In this document: positions 48,275 to 58,991 of the stretch, in pieces | Layout: each line of letters begins with the position of its first letter | Numbering within the stretch: the first letter of the stretch is position 1 | From: Magnaporthiopsis rhizophila | Taxonomy: Eukaryota; Ascomycota; Sordariomycetes; Magnaporthales; Magnaporthaceae | Length of the DNA stretch: 64,000 bases | Reading direction: 5' to 3' | Assembly (NCBI GenBank): GCA_003049465.1 | Contig: PYSS01000031.1 | Coordinates: forward strand, 1 to 64,000 | Made by a program: the position numbers and the translations under genes | Notes under the pieces: model-generated | Databases searched by the model: none | Seen by the model: only the letters and a program-made list of their open reading frames with translations | What the model was told of the DNA's origin: nothing

Positions 48275-49880
48275 NNNNNNNNNNNNNGGGGGGGGGGGGC
48301 GCGCGCGCGAGGGCAGGGTGGCCTGCCCTGCTGCGTTGGTGCTCCATCCAAGCCTGCGAATTTGGGCTCGGGGCGTTTTTGTTATTAATTCGCGCCCACG
48401 GCTGCCCGCGAGCCAGGGGCAAGTTTGTCGCTATCCATTGAGGGAGAGCTGCACAACTTTTTGAAGTGAGCAGTTTCTCCTCTCGCCAAGCGATGCTCGA
48501 TGCCGTGGGATTGTCGCCGGGCCGCATCCATATGTACCACCACACCACACCCACACCACCAACCTAACCAACCAACCATGCAGCAGGCAGCGCACGACCG
48601 ATGCTACTGCCGGTCCCGGCCCGCCCAGCAGGTGCAGCGAACCACTGTCGATCGCTGCACTTGGCCTGGTACGTTGGGTTGGTTACAAAAATTTAGAAGG
48701 GCATTCGGACTTTGTCCTAGCATGTCTGCGAGCCTCGACGCTTGTTATTTTCTATTTTTATTTTTTTTTATTTTTTATTTATGCTTTTCTTTTCTTCTCT
48801 CCGTCCCCACACTGTGCTGTCGTCATGGCTTCGTGTAGCTGCATATGCCCGATGTACGTGTTTCCTTCGCGCTGGACAATATCTGCACCCGTGGTGTGCG
48901 ACATTGGTCCTCGGCTGGGTCACTCTGGCTTGCTTTGCTTAGCTGCATATTCGCACCTAGCTGGATCTATTAAACCTGCGTTTGGGTGCAAGACGTCATC
49001 GTCTTTGTTCTTGGGTCCCGGCAGAAGGGCATTCTTATATTTCACACTTAATTCAAGGTGATCCGGCATGACACCCAAATAAAACGACTGCAGTTCATTG
49101 ACCGTCATCAGAATGCCATTATGTGACAGTATCCGGGCTGTCATTCGCCTTCCTATTTGCTACATCGCTTCATGTTTCCGATGTCTTCTCGTATCTTCTG
49201 GTTCATATGTATTCCGAAACCATGCCACCTCGCGGGCCGTTTGGTGCAAAGTCCTTTTACAGCATCACATACGTCACGTGCCCCGCGAGGCTGCTGCTCT
49301 GGGAGACGACACCGCCAGAACAAGCTATGAGTTGGGGACATACGGAGTGATGCGAACGGTGTATAAGGCTCAATTGCTCTATGAAATTGAGTATCACCTA
49401 TGTCCTTCGATATACCTCAGCGCCAACGCATACAAAGTCTCCGCTGACACATTTCTAAGCCCGACATTGAAGCGGGCTCCATACTTCCCCGAAATGAACC
49501 ATCTAACAAGAGAGGAAGAGAGATGCCGACGAGGGGGAAAAAAAAAATAGAACCAGCAAAAACCAAAAACGCAGTTCCACCCGCTTCGTGGGCGAGGGAT
49601 GTGAATCGTGCCGAATGCCTTATATACGCCGGGTAGCGATCGCGACTATGATGGCTGATGCGTTTGCTGATAATGTGTCGTTCTGGCATGTGCGTAACCA
49701 CTCCAAAGTTCGATGCGCCGCTCCAATATAACCCAAGCGAATGAAGCTGAAATTGGAACAAAAAGGGAGACGGAAAGGAAAGCAACCACGAATTAACGCC
49801 CCAAGGTATGCTGGCTTGATCAGAATGCTTCGTGAAAAGTACCCTCCTCTTGTGCCGTCGTGCCACATATCCATATCTCA
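47572..49880. other. Intergenic region with an unresolved poly-G gap
   Basis: This is the promoter of the GPI-protein gene at left and the 3' flank of the HAPSTR1-like gene at right. It holds a poly-T stretch (about 47839-47862) and the poly-G gap at 48246-48299. A 150-codon frame at 49098-49550 lacks coding features and is rejected. Confidence 0.55.
48246..48299. repeat. Poly-G tract containing an assembly gap
   Basis: G29, 13 N, G12. Poly-G on both sides of the gap suggests one long G run that sequencing could not read through. Confidence 0.9.
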
Positions 49881-50690
49881 TTAGGCGTGTTTGCTTCTCT
49901 TCCCCCCGCCGAAGAAGTCTTTGCCGTTGTAACCCAGACTCCCGATGTTGAAAATGTCGGCGAGGTCGTCTCCCATCCGCCTCTTCTGGCCTGCCCCTTT
50001 TCCTAGCCGAGCCGGCGCCCTCCCCGGGTTCCTGCCAGCACTGCCGCTGTGCCGTGCCCTTGATAGTCGTGCTGGCAGCGGTACGGCAGATGATAGCAAT
50101 GATTGCTGCTGCTGCTGCTGGCTACCATCCTGGGGTCGCGAGTCGGAAAGGTCGAGGCTCGCCAGGTTCAGGTTGGGCTCCTGTGGATATGGGATCGAAG
50201 ACTGGAAATTGAATGTGTCCTGTGTCGGCACAGATATCACAGCTATGTCGTCGATCTCGGCCGAGTCCGCTGTGGTTGTCGGTTGCCTTGTCGCGGCTGG
50301 TATGGTGGACGGCGGTGGCGCCGAGTCTGTCCGCATCTGGGGGGCAGCGGGGTAGGTGCCGACGGTGGCGAGGGTCGGGCGGTGCAGCTCCGGGGATGAG
50401 GCTGTCTCAGCCTTGTCGGCGTCGTCTTCGCTCTCAGGACCCTGCGAGGAGACTTCCCGAGCTCCGCCTTCAAGTCTTTCTGTGGCCCAGCGCCGTATCT
50501 TCCATCCCTCGCCGTCGTCCAGTCCAATGCTTTCGCGGTCGAGGAAGGCGAGCAGGTCGTCCAAGCAGTCCTGGTACCCGTCGGTTCGTGCCTTGGCCTG
50601 CGCAGCGGCTGACGTCTTGTACAGTCGGGTGACCGACAAGGCCGCCGCCTTGAAGGCATCCAGCAGCTGCTCGGGCGACTCGGCACTCAT
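49881..50690 (-). CDS. HAPSTR1/DUF4588-like protein
   Basis: Intronless, 269 aa from the ATG at 50690 (MSAESPEQLL). The frame is open five codons further up. The N-terminal 60 residues are conserved and helical: LDAFKAAALSVTRLYKTSAA, then GYQDCLDDLLAFLD, then GWKIRRWATERLE. The pattern A-A-x-x-V-T-x-LYK followed by GYQ...L-A resembles the core of the animal protein HAPSTR1 (C16orf72), which is stress-related and binds the HUWE1 ubiquitin ligase. That link is my inference from motif resemblance. The rest is disordered: acidic/Ser, then Pro/Thr, a Q6 run, and a basic C-terminus (KGAGQKRRMGDDLADIFNIG, ending KDFFGGGKRSKHA), which looks like a nuclear localisation signal plus a conserved tail. 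It shares a 1.1-kb divergent promoter with the ISWI gene. Confidence 0.65.
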   Translation of the reverse strand: MSAESPEQLLDAFKAAALSVTRLYKTSAAAQAKARTDGYQDCLDDLLAFLDRESIGLDDGEGWKIRRWATERLEGGAREVSSQGPESEDDADKAETASSPELHRPTLATVGTYPAAPQMRTDSAPPPSTIPAATRQPTTTADSAEIDDIAVISVPTQDTFNFQSSIPYPQEPNLNLASLDLSDSRPQDGSQQQQQQSLLSSAVPLPARLSRARHSGSAGRNPGRAPARLGKGAGQKRRMGDDLADIFNIGSLGYNGKDFFGGGKRSKHA

Positions 50691-51803
50691 CGTGGGTGGC
50701 CGCAAGGATTTTGTAATCTATCGACTGCTGCTACACTGATTTTGATCTGGTCCGTCGTTTGGCTGGTCGGGGACCTGGGGCCGTCGATTACGAGCCGGTG
50801 CAGGGTGTCCTTCAAGGACACCTCGCGAGGCGAAGGAAAGGGTCGACGGTCGATGACAGGTTGTCCTTGTCCGTCTCGTTCTTTCGCAGCCTTCTGTTGC
50901 CCCGGGACAAGGCGAGGGGGTTTTTTTTTTCCGCGTGCAGACTCCGTAAACAGTGGGATGGTGGGTCGCAGAGGCTGCAGAGGGGAGCCCAACTGGGCCT
51001 CGTGAGAAAGGCTGGTGGGTATCGCCAGGCGGTCGGGGTCGTTTGCGTGGCCGACTGTGGTTCGCCGTGGGATTCCCAATCCTTAAATGAGCGACGAGCA
51101 ATAGACAGACAGATGGGTGCAGAGCAGGCTGAAACAGATAATAATAATGGCAATTGAGCGCAAGTGACAGTGACGACGCTGCGTGTTGCTGATGTGATGG
51201 TGATGGTGGAGGCAGCGGCTCTCGTGCGGTTTCCAGATCCGAGTCGTTATCAGTGTTCCGAACCGGCGAGACGGGAAGCCGGAACAAAGATATTCAAGCC
51301 AGGGATACATATGTACCTAGGGAGGTGTAGGTGAGTGATGATGTCTCTGCCTGCTATGCGGCCTGTGCTGGGCGTCAGGGACCTGATCAGCGGCCGCCTG
51401 ACTGACTCTTGCCTGCGTGGGGCTCAGCGCGAGCCTTCCATGAATTTCAAAGTCCGCTGAATCAGCATGCATCGCACCGTCACGAAGGGAGGCGGGAGCT
51501 ACCGGCACGTGACACGACTCTACGGATCAATTTGACGCGTTGAGTGGGTCTCTCGACCCCCCGGCGCCGCTTGAAGACTTTCTCTCGCTCGGCATCCCGA
51601 CCCTCCTGCTGGGCACAACCACCCACGCACCAACCTGCCACCATTACCAGACTATTGCGCAGCTGCACGACGCGGAACAAAACCCCAAACCGCGAAAAAC
51701 AAGGCGAATTGAGAAATCACAGTGGCCGGTTGAAGCTCCAGCAAAGCGCGTATCAAATCGCGTGTAAGTGCGCGCACCTCCATCGCATTTCAACACCGCC
51801 AAG
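50691..51803. other. Divergent promoter between the HAPSTR1-like gene and ISWI
   Basis: About 1.1 kb separate the two start codons. A CACGTG occurs near 51505. Overlapping minus-strand frames of 110-190 codons (50687-51287) run directly into the HAPSTR1-like leader and look like non-coding leader sequence. Nothing else is supported. Confidence 0.55.
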
Positions 51804-54800
51804 ATGCCTCCTCGCTCTTCGCGAGCGGGCGGCCACGACACCGACGCGTCCATGCCAGACGCCGCGGCCAGCAAAGCCCCTCAGGGCGGCGACTCAATGG
51901 TAAGCTCAACAGCATACATGTGTGGCCGGAAATACCTTGGGCCTGATATTTCCCCTATATCCCACGACTTACAAGTGATCAGGACGTGGACGAGACACCC
52001 GACATGACCGATTCGGATACGAATCCAAACACTACAGCCAGCAGTGTGATGGGCGACCCGGCCGTCGATGGCCGGAAGCGTCGCTCAGAGGCAAATCAGC
52101 TACGCCGCAGCATCTTTGGTCGCAAACATGATCGACTTGGCGAGTCAAAGGTAGGATCTGCCACCAGGGGCTACGGCTTCGCAGCCACGACGCCTTCCCT
52201 CACAGTGACGGATGGCGGTACTGACGGCGCACTACCTCATCTAGGAGGATGATACTCTGCGCAGGTTCAGGTATCTTCTCGGCCTGACCGACCTGTTCCG
52301 GCACTTCATCGAGACGAACCCCGATCCCAAGATCCGCGAGATCATGGAGCGAATCGACGCGCAGAATGCCGAGGCGGCCAAGTCGAAGAAGAGCTCAAGT
52401 CGCCAGGGTGGTGCTGCTAGCGGCAAGCTCCGCAAGACCGAAGCCGAGGAGGATGCAGAGCTTCTCAAGGATGAGAAGTATGGCGGCTCGGCCGAGACTG
52501 TTTTCCGCGAGTCGCCCGCCTTCATCCAAGGAACGATGCGAGACTACCAGATTGCGGGTCTGAACTGGCTGATCTCACTGCACGAGAACGGTATCTCTGG
52601 CATTCTGGCAGACGAGATGGGTCTTGGAAAGACGCTACAGACCATCTCGTTCCTAGGTTATCTCCGGCATATCATGGACATCACCGGCCCACACCTGGTT
52701 ATCGTACCCAAGTCTACGCTCGACAACTGGAAACGCGAGATCGCCAAGTGGACGCCGGAGGTCAACGTCCTTGTTCTTCAGGGAGCCAAAGACGAGCGCG
52801 CTGCACTCATCAACGACCGGCTCGTCGACGAGGACTTCGATGTCTGCATCACCAGTTACGAGATGATTCTGCGCGAGAAGACCCATCTTAAGAAGTTCGC
52901 CTGGGAGTACATCATCATCGACGAGGCGCACCGCATCAAGAACGAAGAGTCGTCGTTGGCACAAGTCATCAGGCTGTTCAACTCTCGGAACCGGCTGCTT
53001 ATTACGGGCACGCCGCTCCAGAACAACATCCACGAGCTCTGGGCCCTGCTGAACTTCCTGCTGCCCGATGTGTTTGGCGACTCTGAGGCGTTTGATCAGT
53101 GGTTCTCTGGAGAGGGCAAGGACTCGGACACGGTCGTCCAGCAGTTGCATCGTGTTCTGCGTCCCTTCCTGCTGCGGCGTGTCAAGAGCGACGTGGAGAA
53201 GAGCCTTCTTCCCAAGAAGGAGGTTAACCTCTATCTCAAGATGTCGGAGATGCAGCGTAACTGGTACCAGAAGATTCTCGAAAAGGATATTGACGCCGTC
53301 AACGGCGCCAACGGAAAGCGCGAGTCCAAGACACGGCTCTTGAATATTGTCATGCAGCTGCGCAAGTGCTGCAACCACCCCTACCTCTTTGAGGGAGCCG
53401 AACCCGGCCCTCCCTATACAACCGACGAGCACTTGGTCTTCAACGCCGGCAAGATGGTCATCCTGGACAAGCTTCTTAAGCGGCTCCAGAGCCAGGGCAG
53501 TCGCGTGCTCATTTTCTCGCAGATGAGCAGGGTGCTTGACATCCTGGAAGACTACTGCGTCTTCCGCGGGTACAAGTACTGCCGGATTGATGGAAGCACG
53601 GCCCACGAGGATCGTATTGCCGCCATCGACGATTACAACAAGCCAGGATCGGAGAAGTTTGTCTTCCTGCTCACCACGAGGGCCGGTGGCCTGGGAATCA
53701 ACCTTACCACCGCAGACATTGTCATACTCTACGACAGCGACTGGAATCCCCAGGCCGACCTGCAGGCCATGGATCGTGCCCACCGTATCGGACAGACCAA
53801 GCAGGTCGTGGTCTACCGCTTCCTCATCGATAACACCATCGAGGAGAAGGTCCTGGAGCGAGCGGCGCAGAAGCTGCACCTCGACCGCCTGGTCATCCAG
53901 CAGGGGAGAGCGCAAGTCGCCGCCAAGGCTGCGGCCAACAAGGACGAGCTGCTGTCCATGATCCAGCACGGAGCCGAGTCTGTTTTCAACAGGGAAGCCG
54001 GCAAGAGCTCCATCACAACCGGCAATGATCTGAACGACGATGACATCGACAAGATGCTTGCCTCGGGCGAGAGCCGCACACGCGAGCTCAATGCTCGCTA
54101 CGAGAAGCTTGGAATCGACGATCTGCAGAAGTTCTCCTCCGAGTCGGCATACGACTGGAACGGCGAGAACTTTGCCAAGAAGAAGGACATCGGCGCCACA
54201 TGGATCAACCCGGCCAAGCGAGAGCGCAAGGAGCAGACGTACTCGGTGGACAAGTACTACCGACAGGCCATCTACGGCCACACGGGAGCGCCCAAGGAGG
54301 TCAAGCCCAAGGCCCCTCGCGCCCCCAAGCAGTACCACATCCAGGACTACCAGTTCTTCCCACCCGAGCTCCGTGACCTGCAGGATCGCGAGACGGCGTA
54401 CTACCGCAAGGAGATTGGCTACAAGGTTCCTCTGCCGGATGGCGACGAGTCCACGCTTGCCGAGCGGGAAGCGGAGCAGGCATTGGAGCAGCAAGAGATC
54501 GACAACGCCACTCCACTGACCGAGGAGGAGCAAGAGCGCAAGCAGCAGCTCTCGCAGGAAGGATTCTACGAGTGGAACAGGAGGGACTTCCAGCAGTTCG
54601 TCAACGGCTGCCACAAGTTCGGGCGTGGGGACTTTGATGGCATCGCCACCGAAGTCGGCAGCAAGACGGCGGCAGAGATCAAGGCGTACTCCAAGGTCTT
54701 TTGGCAGCGGTACACGGAGATTGCCGACTATCCCAAAGCCATCAAGACGATCGAGGACGGCGAGGAGAAGCTCCGCAAGATCGAACACCAGCGCAAGATG

Positions 54801-55435
54801 CTGCGCAAGAAGATGGGACAGTACCGCGTCCCGCTCCAGCAGCTCAAGATCAACTACTCGGTCTCGACGACGAACAAGAAGGTATACACGGAGGAGGAGG
54901 ACCGGTTCCTGCTCGTCATGCTCGACAGGCACGGCATCGACTCGGAGGGCATCTTTGAGAAGATACGCGACGAGATCCGCGAGAGCCCGCTCTTCCGGTT
55001 CGACTGGTTCTTCTTGAGCAGGAGCTCGACGGAGCTCAGCCGTCGCTGCACTACGCTGCTCACCACCATCGTCAAGGAGTTTGACGATGTCAACACGACC
55101 ACCAAGGGTGCCAACGGCGTCAACGGCCGCGCGAAGCGTGAGGTCGAGGACGAGGAGAATGATGAGGACAGCATCCTGGGCATGGCGCCGCCCAAGAAGA
55201 AGTCCAAGAACGGAGTCAAGGTATGTTTTTTATTTCTAGCCGGAATCTTGACTGTTATTTTGCGAGAACCCGTCCTGACGCTTCTTCTCAACTACAGAAC
55301 AAGGCACTCGATAATGTCAAGTCGGGTCCTGCCAGCAAGGCCACCTCGGCGGCGCCGTCCCGTGCCTCGAGCGTAATTTCCAACACGTCCCCTGCCCCGT
55401 CCGCCAAGGGCAAGTCCAAGGGCAAGAAGAAGTGA
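51804..55435 (+). CDS. ISW1: ISWI-family chromatin-remodelling ATPase
   Basis: Four exons (51804-51899, 51983-52150, 52245-55220, 55298-55435), all phase 0, give 1125 aa. The ATPase slides and spaces nucleosomes. After an acidic N-terminus and the RRFRYLLGLTDLFRHFIE segment come AutoN-like basic residues, then the SNF2 ATPase. Walker A is GLGKT (Gly214-Thr218), and motif II is Asp-Glu-Ala-His at 314-317. The second lobe carries VLIFSQMSRVLDILEDYC and ends with the AHRIGQ arginine-finger motif. HAND, SANT (FYEWNRRDFQQFVNGCHKFG) and SLIDE (DRFLLVMLDRHG...LFRFDWFFLSRS) follow, which separates ISWI from CHD and SNF2 types. The last 85 residues are Lys/Ser-rich. Yeast has two paralogues, Isw1 and Isw2; many filamentous fungi have one, so the symbol marks the family only. 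No truncation is seen. Confidence 0.96.
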
Positions 55436-56225
55436 AACCAAAACCAATATCAGGGGTTTTTTTTAATATCGCGTTCTCTGTTGTGTGTACATATAGAAAG
55501 GGGGATGGGACGGGCTAACGATGAAGAGGTGAGAAAAAAAAGAATGTGGCGTTTTGGGTGCGCTATCAACTGGGAAACTTGGGCTGGATTTACTTTCCTT
55601 GGTTTTGAGTTTTCAGTCAAGTCTTATTGGGGTTTGGGGGCTGCCCCATCCATAGTCGTGAGGGATATCCGCATATTGCAGAGAAAAACTCGCCTTTGGG
55701 GGCGAATGCGGGAGGGAGACATACTGATAGAACGGGCGCGTCGGATTATTTGGCATCTTTGTTGTGTCAGGGGGATATGGCTCTAGTTCTTTTGAGCTTA
55801 CGTGCTTGCTGGGTAGAGATTCTTTCAACACCCCTCTGTGGCTTGTGGGACAAGGTAGCTAGGTACTAACCGGTCAAGAGATATCGCTTGTTCTAGATGC
55901 TTTCGATCTTGTGACCTCATGATGCCCTCGCCTGGATACTAGCGCGCGTCATCATCGCGTTGTGCATCTCTAATATCAAAATGCAACGTCCGTCCCACTG
56001 CGTCCGCCGGGATCACTCGTGGTAGCCGCACAGCACAGCGGACGGTTTGGGGGATGGATAGGATGTCTAAGCAAAACGCCGTTTATTAAGCCCACCCGCC
56101 CTTTTTGGTCCAGCCTTGGACACAGACACGCAAAAAAAAAAGTCCCAAAACGCCTTCCTTTAGATGACTTCCTTTAGTAAAGAACCCCGCCGCAAATGAA
56201 AACAGCCACTACCAGACCTGCGAAA
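55436..56225. other. 3' intergenic region between convergent genes
   Basis: ISWI (+) and eIF3i (-) converge here. About 790 bp should hold both untranslated 3' ends. T- and A-rich stretches are seen, with no gene. Confidence 0.6.
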
Positions 56226-57614
56226 TCATTGTTGTGCTGCCAGCCTGTTGGCGCGTTCCCTCTCGACCTCGTACATGAAATCAAAGTAGCCCTTGTCAAA
56301 CATGTGCACGCGGACGTATCCGTCCTCACCACCACTGGCGTAGCCCTTGCCGTTGGGCTCTGCGGCGACGGTGTTCTAGAGAAAGGCAGGGAGTTCTCCG
56401 GTTAGCGAATGGATCTGGGTGTCTTCTGGAAACAGGTCTTTCTCACCAAAGGACCAAAGTGACCCCTCACACGGCCAATCTCCTCCTCGAAGATCTTGTG
56501 GTAGAAGCGAGCCTCGAACTTGCCCTGGCGCGCCGAGGTGGTGGTGACGTCCATGGCGGCCTGGCCACCTCCCAGGATGACAAAGTCCTTCTTGGGGGTT
56601 ATGGAGGCGCTGTTCAGAGGGGTGTCTGCAACGTAGGTCTTGAGGACCTCGAGGTCCCTGGCGGTCACCAGCTTGGCCGTCTTGTCCTTGGACGCGGTAA
56701 TGAAGTAGGTGCGGTCCTGCGACCACTGCAGGTCGGTGAGTTGCATGCCGAGGTCGTGGATCTGGACCGAGTGGATTTGCTCGCCGGTCTTTTGTTGGGG
56801 GTTGTTGGTTAGTTGAAAGCTGTCTCGCTGTCCGGGGCTCTAGCTTTTCCCGTAATCGTAACATCTCACCTTGCCGTCGTACTGCGACACGGAACCGTCC
56901 TCGTGGCCTGCAATGATGTACTTGGACAGGTAGCTCCACCCGGCAACGGTGGCCTTGCTCTCGTCGCAGACGATGGTCATGGCCCTCTCGGGGTTCTGCT
57001 CGGCGTCGACGTCGACCTTGATGTCGAGGACGACAATGGTACCCAGGTGACCCATGCGCTTCTCGGTGACGCCCAGCAGGCGGGTTCCGTCCTCGTTGAA
57101 CTCGACGCGCTTGACGGCGGTGGGGAACTCCCAGGTGGCCAGGCAGCGGCCCGTCTTGACCTCCCACAGCTTGATGGTGTTGTCTGCGGACCCGGTGGCG
57201 ATGACGGTGCTCGTGGGGTCGACGTCGACGGTCCAGATGGCACCCACGTGGCCGTGATAGGTGCCTAGCCGCTCGCCGTTGTGGGCGTACCAGACGCAGA
57301 TCTGCTGGTCCTTTGCGACGGAGAATATGAGGTCGCCATCGGGGTTGAATCTGTGTTTGCGCAACGGCAGCAGCCCCCAAGGGTCAGCCGGACATTCACC
57401 CTGCGCCTAGCATGCCGGGGACCTTTTGATATTGGTCGCGAACGACAGCGCCCTCCCGATCTGAGCCGGCTCATGCATTTTGTTGCCATTGTTCTTCCCA
57501 TATCTTCCTCTTCTATCCTCTTGTGCGGCCACACGCGCAACAAAGCTGAAGCAGGGATCTGTACCTAATTTGAGTGAGGGCACGCTCGTGGCCGGCCAGG
57601 AGAATAGGCCTCAT
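56226..57614 (-). CDS. TIF34: Translation initiation factor eIF3 subunit i
   Basis: Four exons (57614-57565, 57350-56870, 56788-56447, 56375-56226) join in phase to 340 aa, the standard length. eIF3i is a WD40 beta-propeller that joins eIF3b and eIF3g within the 43S preinitiation complex. The start MRPILLAGHERALTQIRFN is highly conserved in the family. WD-type blades are visible at ICVWYAHNGERLGTYHGH, IKLWEVKTGRCLATWEF, a central AGWSYLSKYIIAGHEDGSVSQYD segment and ASKDKTAKLVTARDLEVLKTY. The conserved C-terminal blade is GHFGPLNTVAAEPNGKGYASGGEDGYVRVH, ending FDKGYFDFMYE. The last 12 residues are charged. It is divergent from the C1-THF synthase gene. Confidence 0.96.
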
Positions 57615-58991
57615 CTTGTCCGATGTTTTGGTTGCCGAACCAAGGTACTGACTGGCACGATGATCGCGAACGTCGGTGGAGGGTCTCGGCCGTTAAATAG
57701 CTGGGTGTCGAGGCTCGCTCGGTCCGTCGCAAATAATTCGTTGATAGTTAGACGTCTTTTTTTCTAGGGTCAAATTTTGGCCAGGCGGCGTGGGTTGTGC
57801 GCTGGCGCCAGACGGCGCTTGTGGAGGGGCAGCAGGGGTTCGGGTAGGCGCCCCGCCCCTCTGCAATCCTCCACACACATTTGACTCATTTGGCCATGAT
57901 TCACCGCCTTTACTCACTGGCGCACGGGCCATTTACTGGCTGACGGGCTAGATTGCTCCTCTGGCACGAGGCCCAAAATAAAACGTGCACCTCAACCAAT
58001 TTGCCTTGCACCACGCTCCTGGCATAAAAACACCTGCGAATCACCTTAAACAAGAGAGATAAGAAAAAGGAAAAAAGATAAGATATAAGAAAAGATAAGA
58101 AATAGGAAAAAGATGTAAATACCTTGTGCGTAGTAGTACTTGTAAGTATATGTTTTAACAGCAAATTTAAAGCTGCGTGTTAGATGAAAGTTGCTCCTTT
58201 TGGTAGGTGCAGCAAGTGGTGCAGAGGTGCACGTTTTATTCTGGGCCTCGTGCCTGGGCACTCAGCCTTCTCCTGGTGTTGCGGAAAACACAAAGAGCCT
58301 GTAAATCATGCCAAAACGCTCTTTGCATCGCCAAATAGGTATAGGTCGACTAATAATCCAACTTGGCGTCAACCTGAAAAGGTGATGGGACGTGCTGAAA
58401 GACGTATTTCGACTCCGCTTTTTGAGCCACTTAGTTCGTCTTCCGCTCCTTGGTCGGAATCCTGTCGTCCGTTTGTCCGTCGGGCAAGTGCGAGGGAATT
58501 AGACGGAAGGCCGAGAGATGTAAAGAAAGATATCCGCGTCAATCACTCGAGAACAATTGGTCTAGTTGTCCTGTATAGATATCTAGCGGAACATGTCCAA
58601 GTGCATATACGGCCCTTTGGGGGCTTTCGTGCGTGGCATGCGTAGCGGCCTTTTGCTGAGCTCGAGGAACAACGCCCGACGGTTATCTGGACCGGGCCGC
58701 GACACAGGGCCAACGCCCATTAACAAGTCCGGGATTGACCGGCCCCACAGCACCAGCATCTCTATCGTAGCGTGGACATCTTCTCCAGCTGCTCTGTGTT
58801 TCGAGCCTGCCGCCTCCTCGGCTTCCTCCCCACCTCATCCGCTGTTGCCGCTGCCCGCATTCGCTCAACACGCCCCGCGCCCCTGCTGCTGGAGCTGCAG
58901 CGGTATTTCTCGCTCGTCACCACGGCGATCTCGAGTCTGCTCCGGCCACCTTCTCTGTCCCCCAAGGCTTTTCTCGTCCTCAACCTGCACC
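57615..58991. other. Divergent promoter between eIF3i and C1-THF synthase
   Basis: 1.4 kb between two start codons. It contains an AT-rich core (about 58040-58180) flanked by a 31-nt inverted repeat. The right part (58593-58991) is open in frame with C1-THF synthase; see the separate finding. No independent gene is supported. Confidence 0.6.
57963..58254. repeat. Inverted repeat around an AT-rich core (MITE-like)
   Basis: The left arm 57963-57993 and right arm 58224-58254 are reverse complements over 31 nt with one mismatch (core GGCACGAGGCCCA, AATAAAACGTGCACCTC). Weaker complementarity continues about 20 nt inward. The 230-bp centre is rich in AAGATAAGAAA-type sequence. No clear target-site duplication was seen at the arm ends. 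Confidence 0.75.

Noticed and set aside
52653..54932. 759-codon minus-strand open frame opposite ISWI
   Set aside because: Antisense frame produced by the codon bias of the ISWI ATPase; Leu/Val/Asp-rich with no domain.
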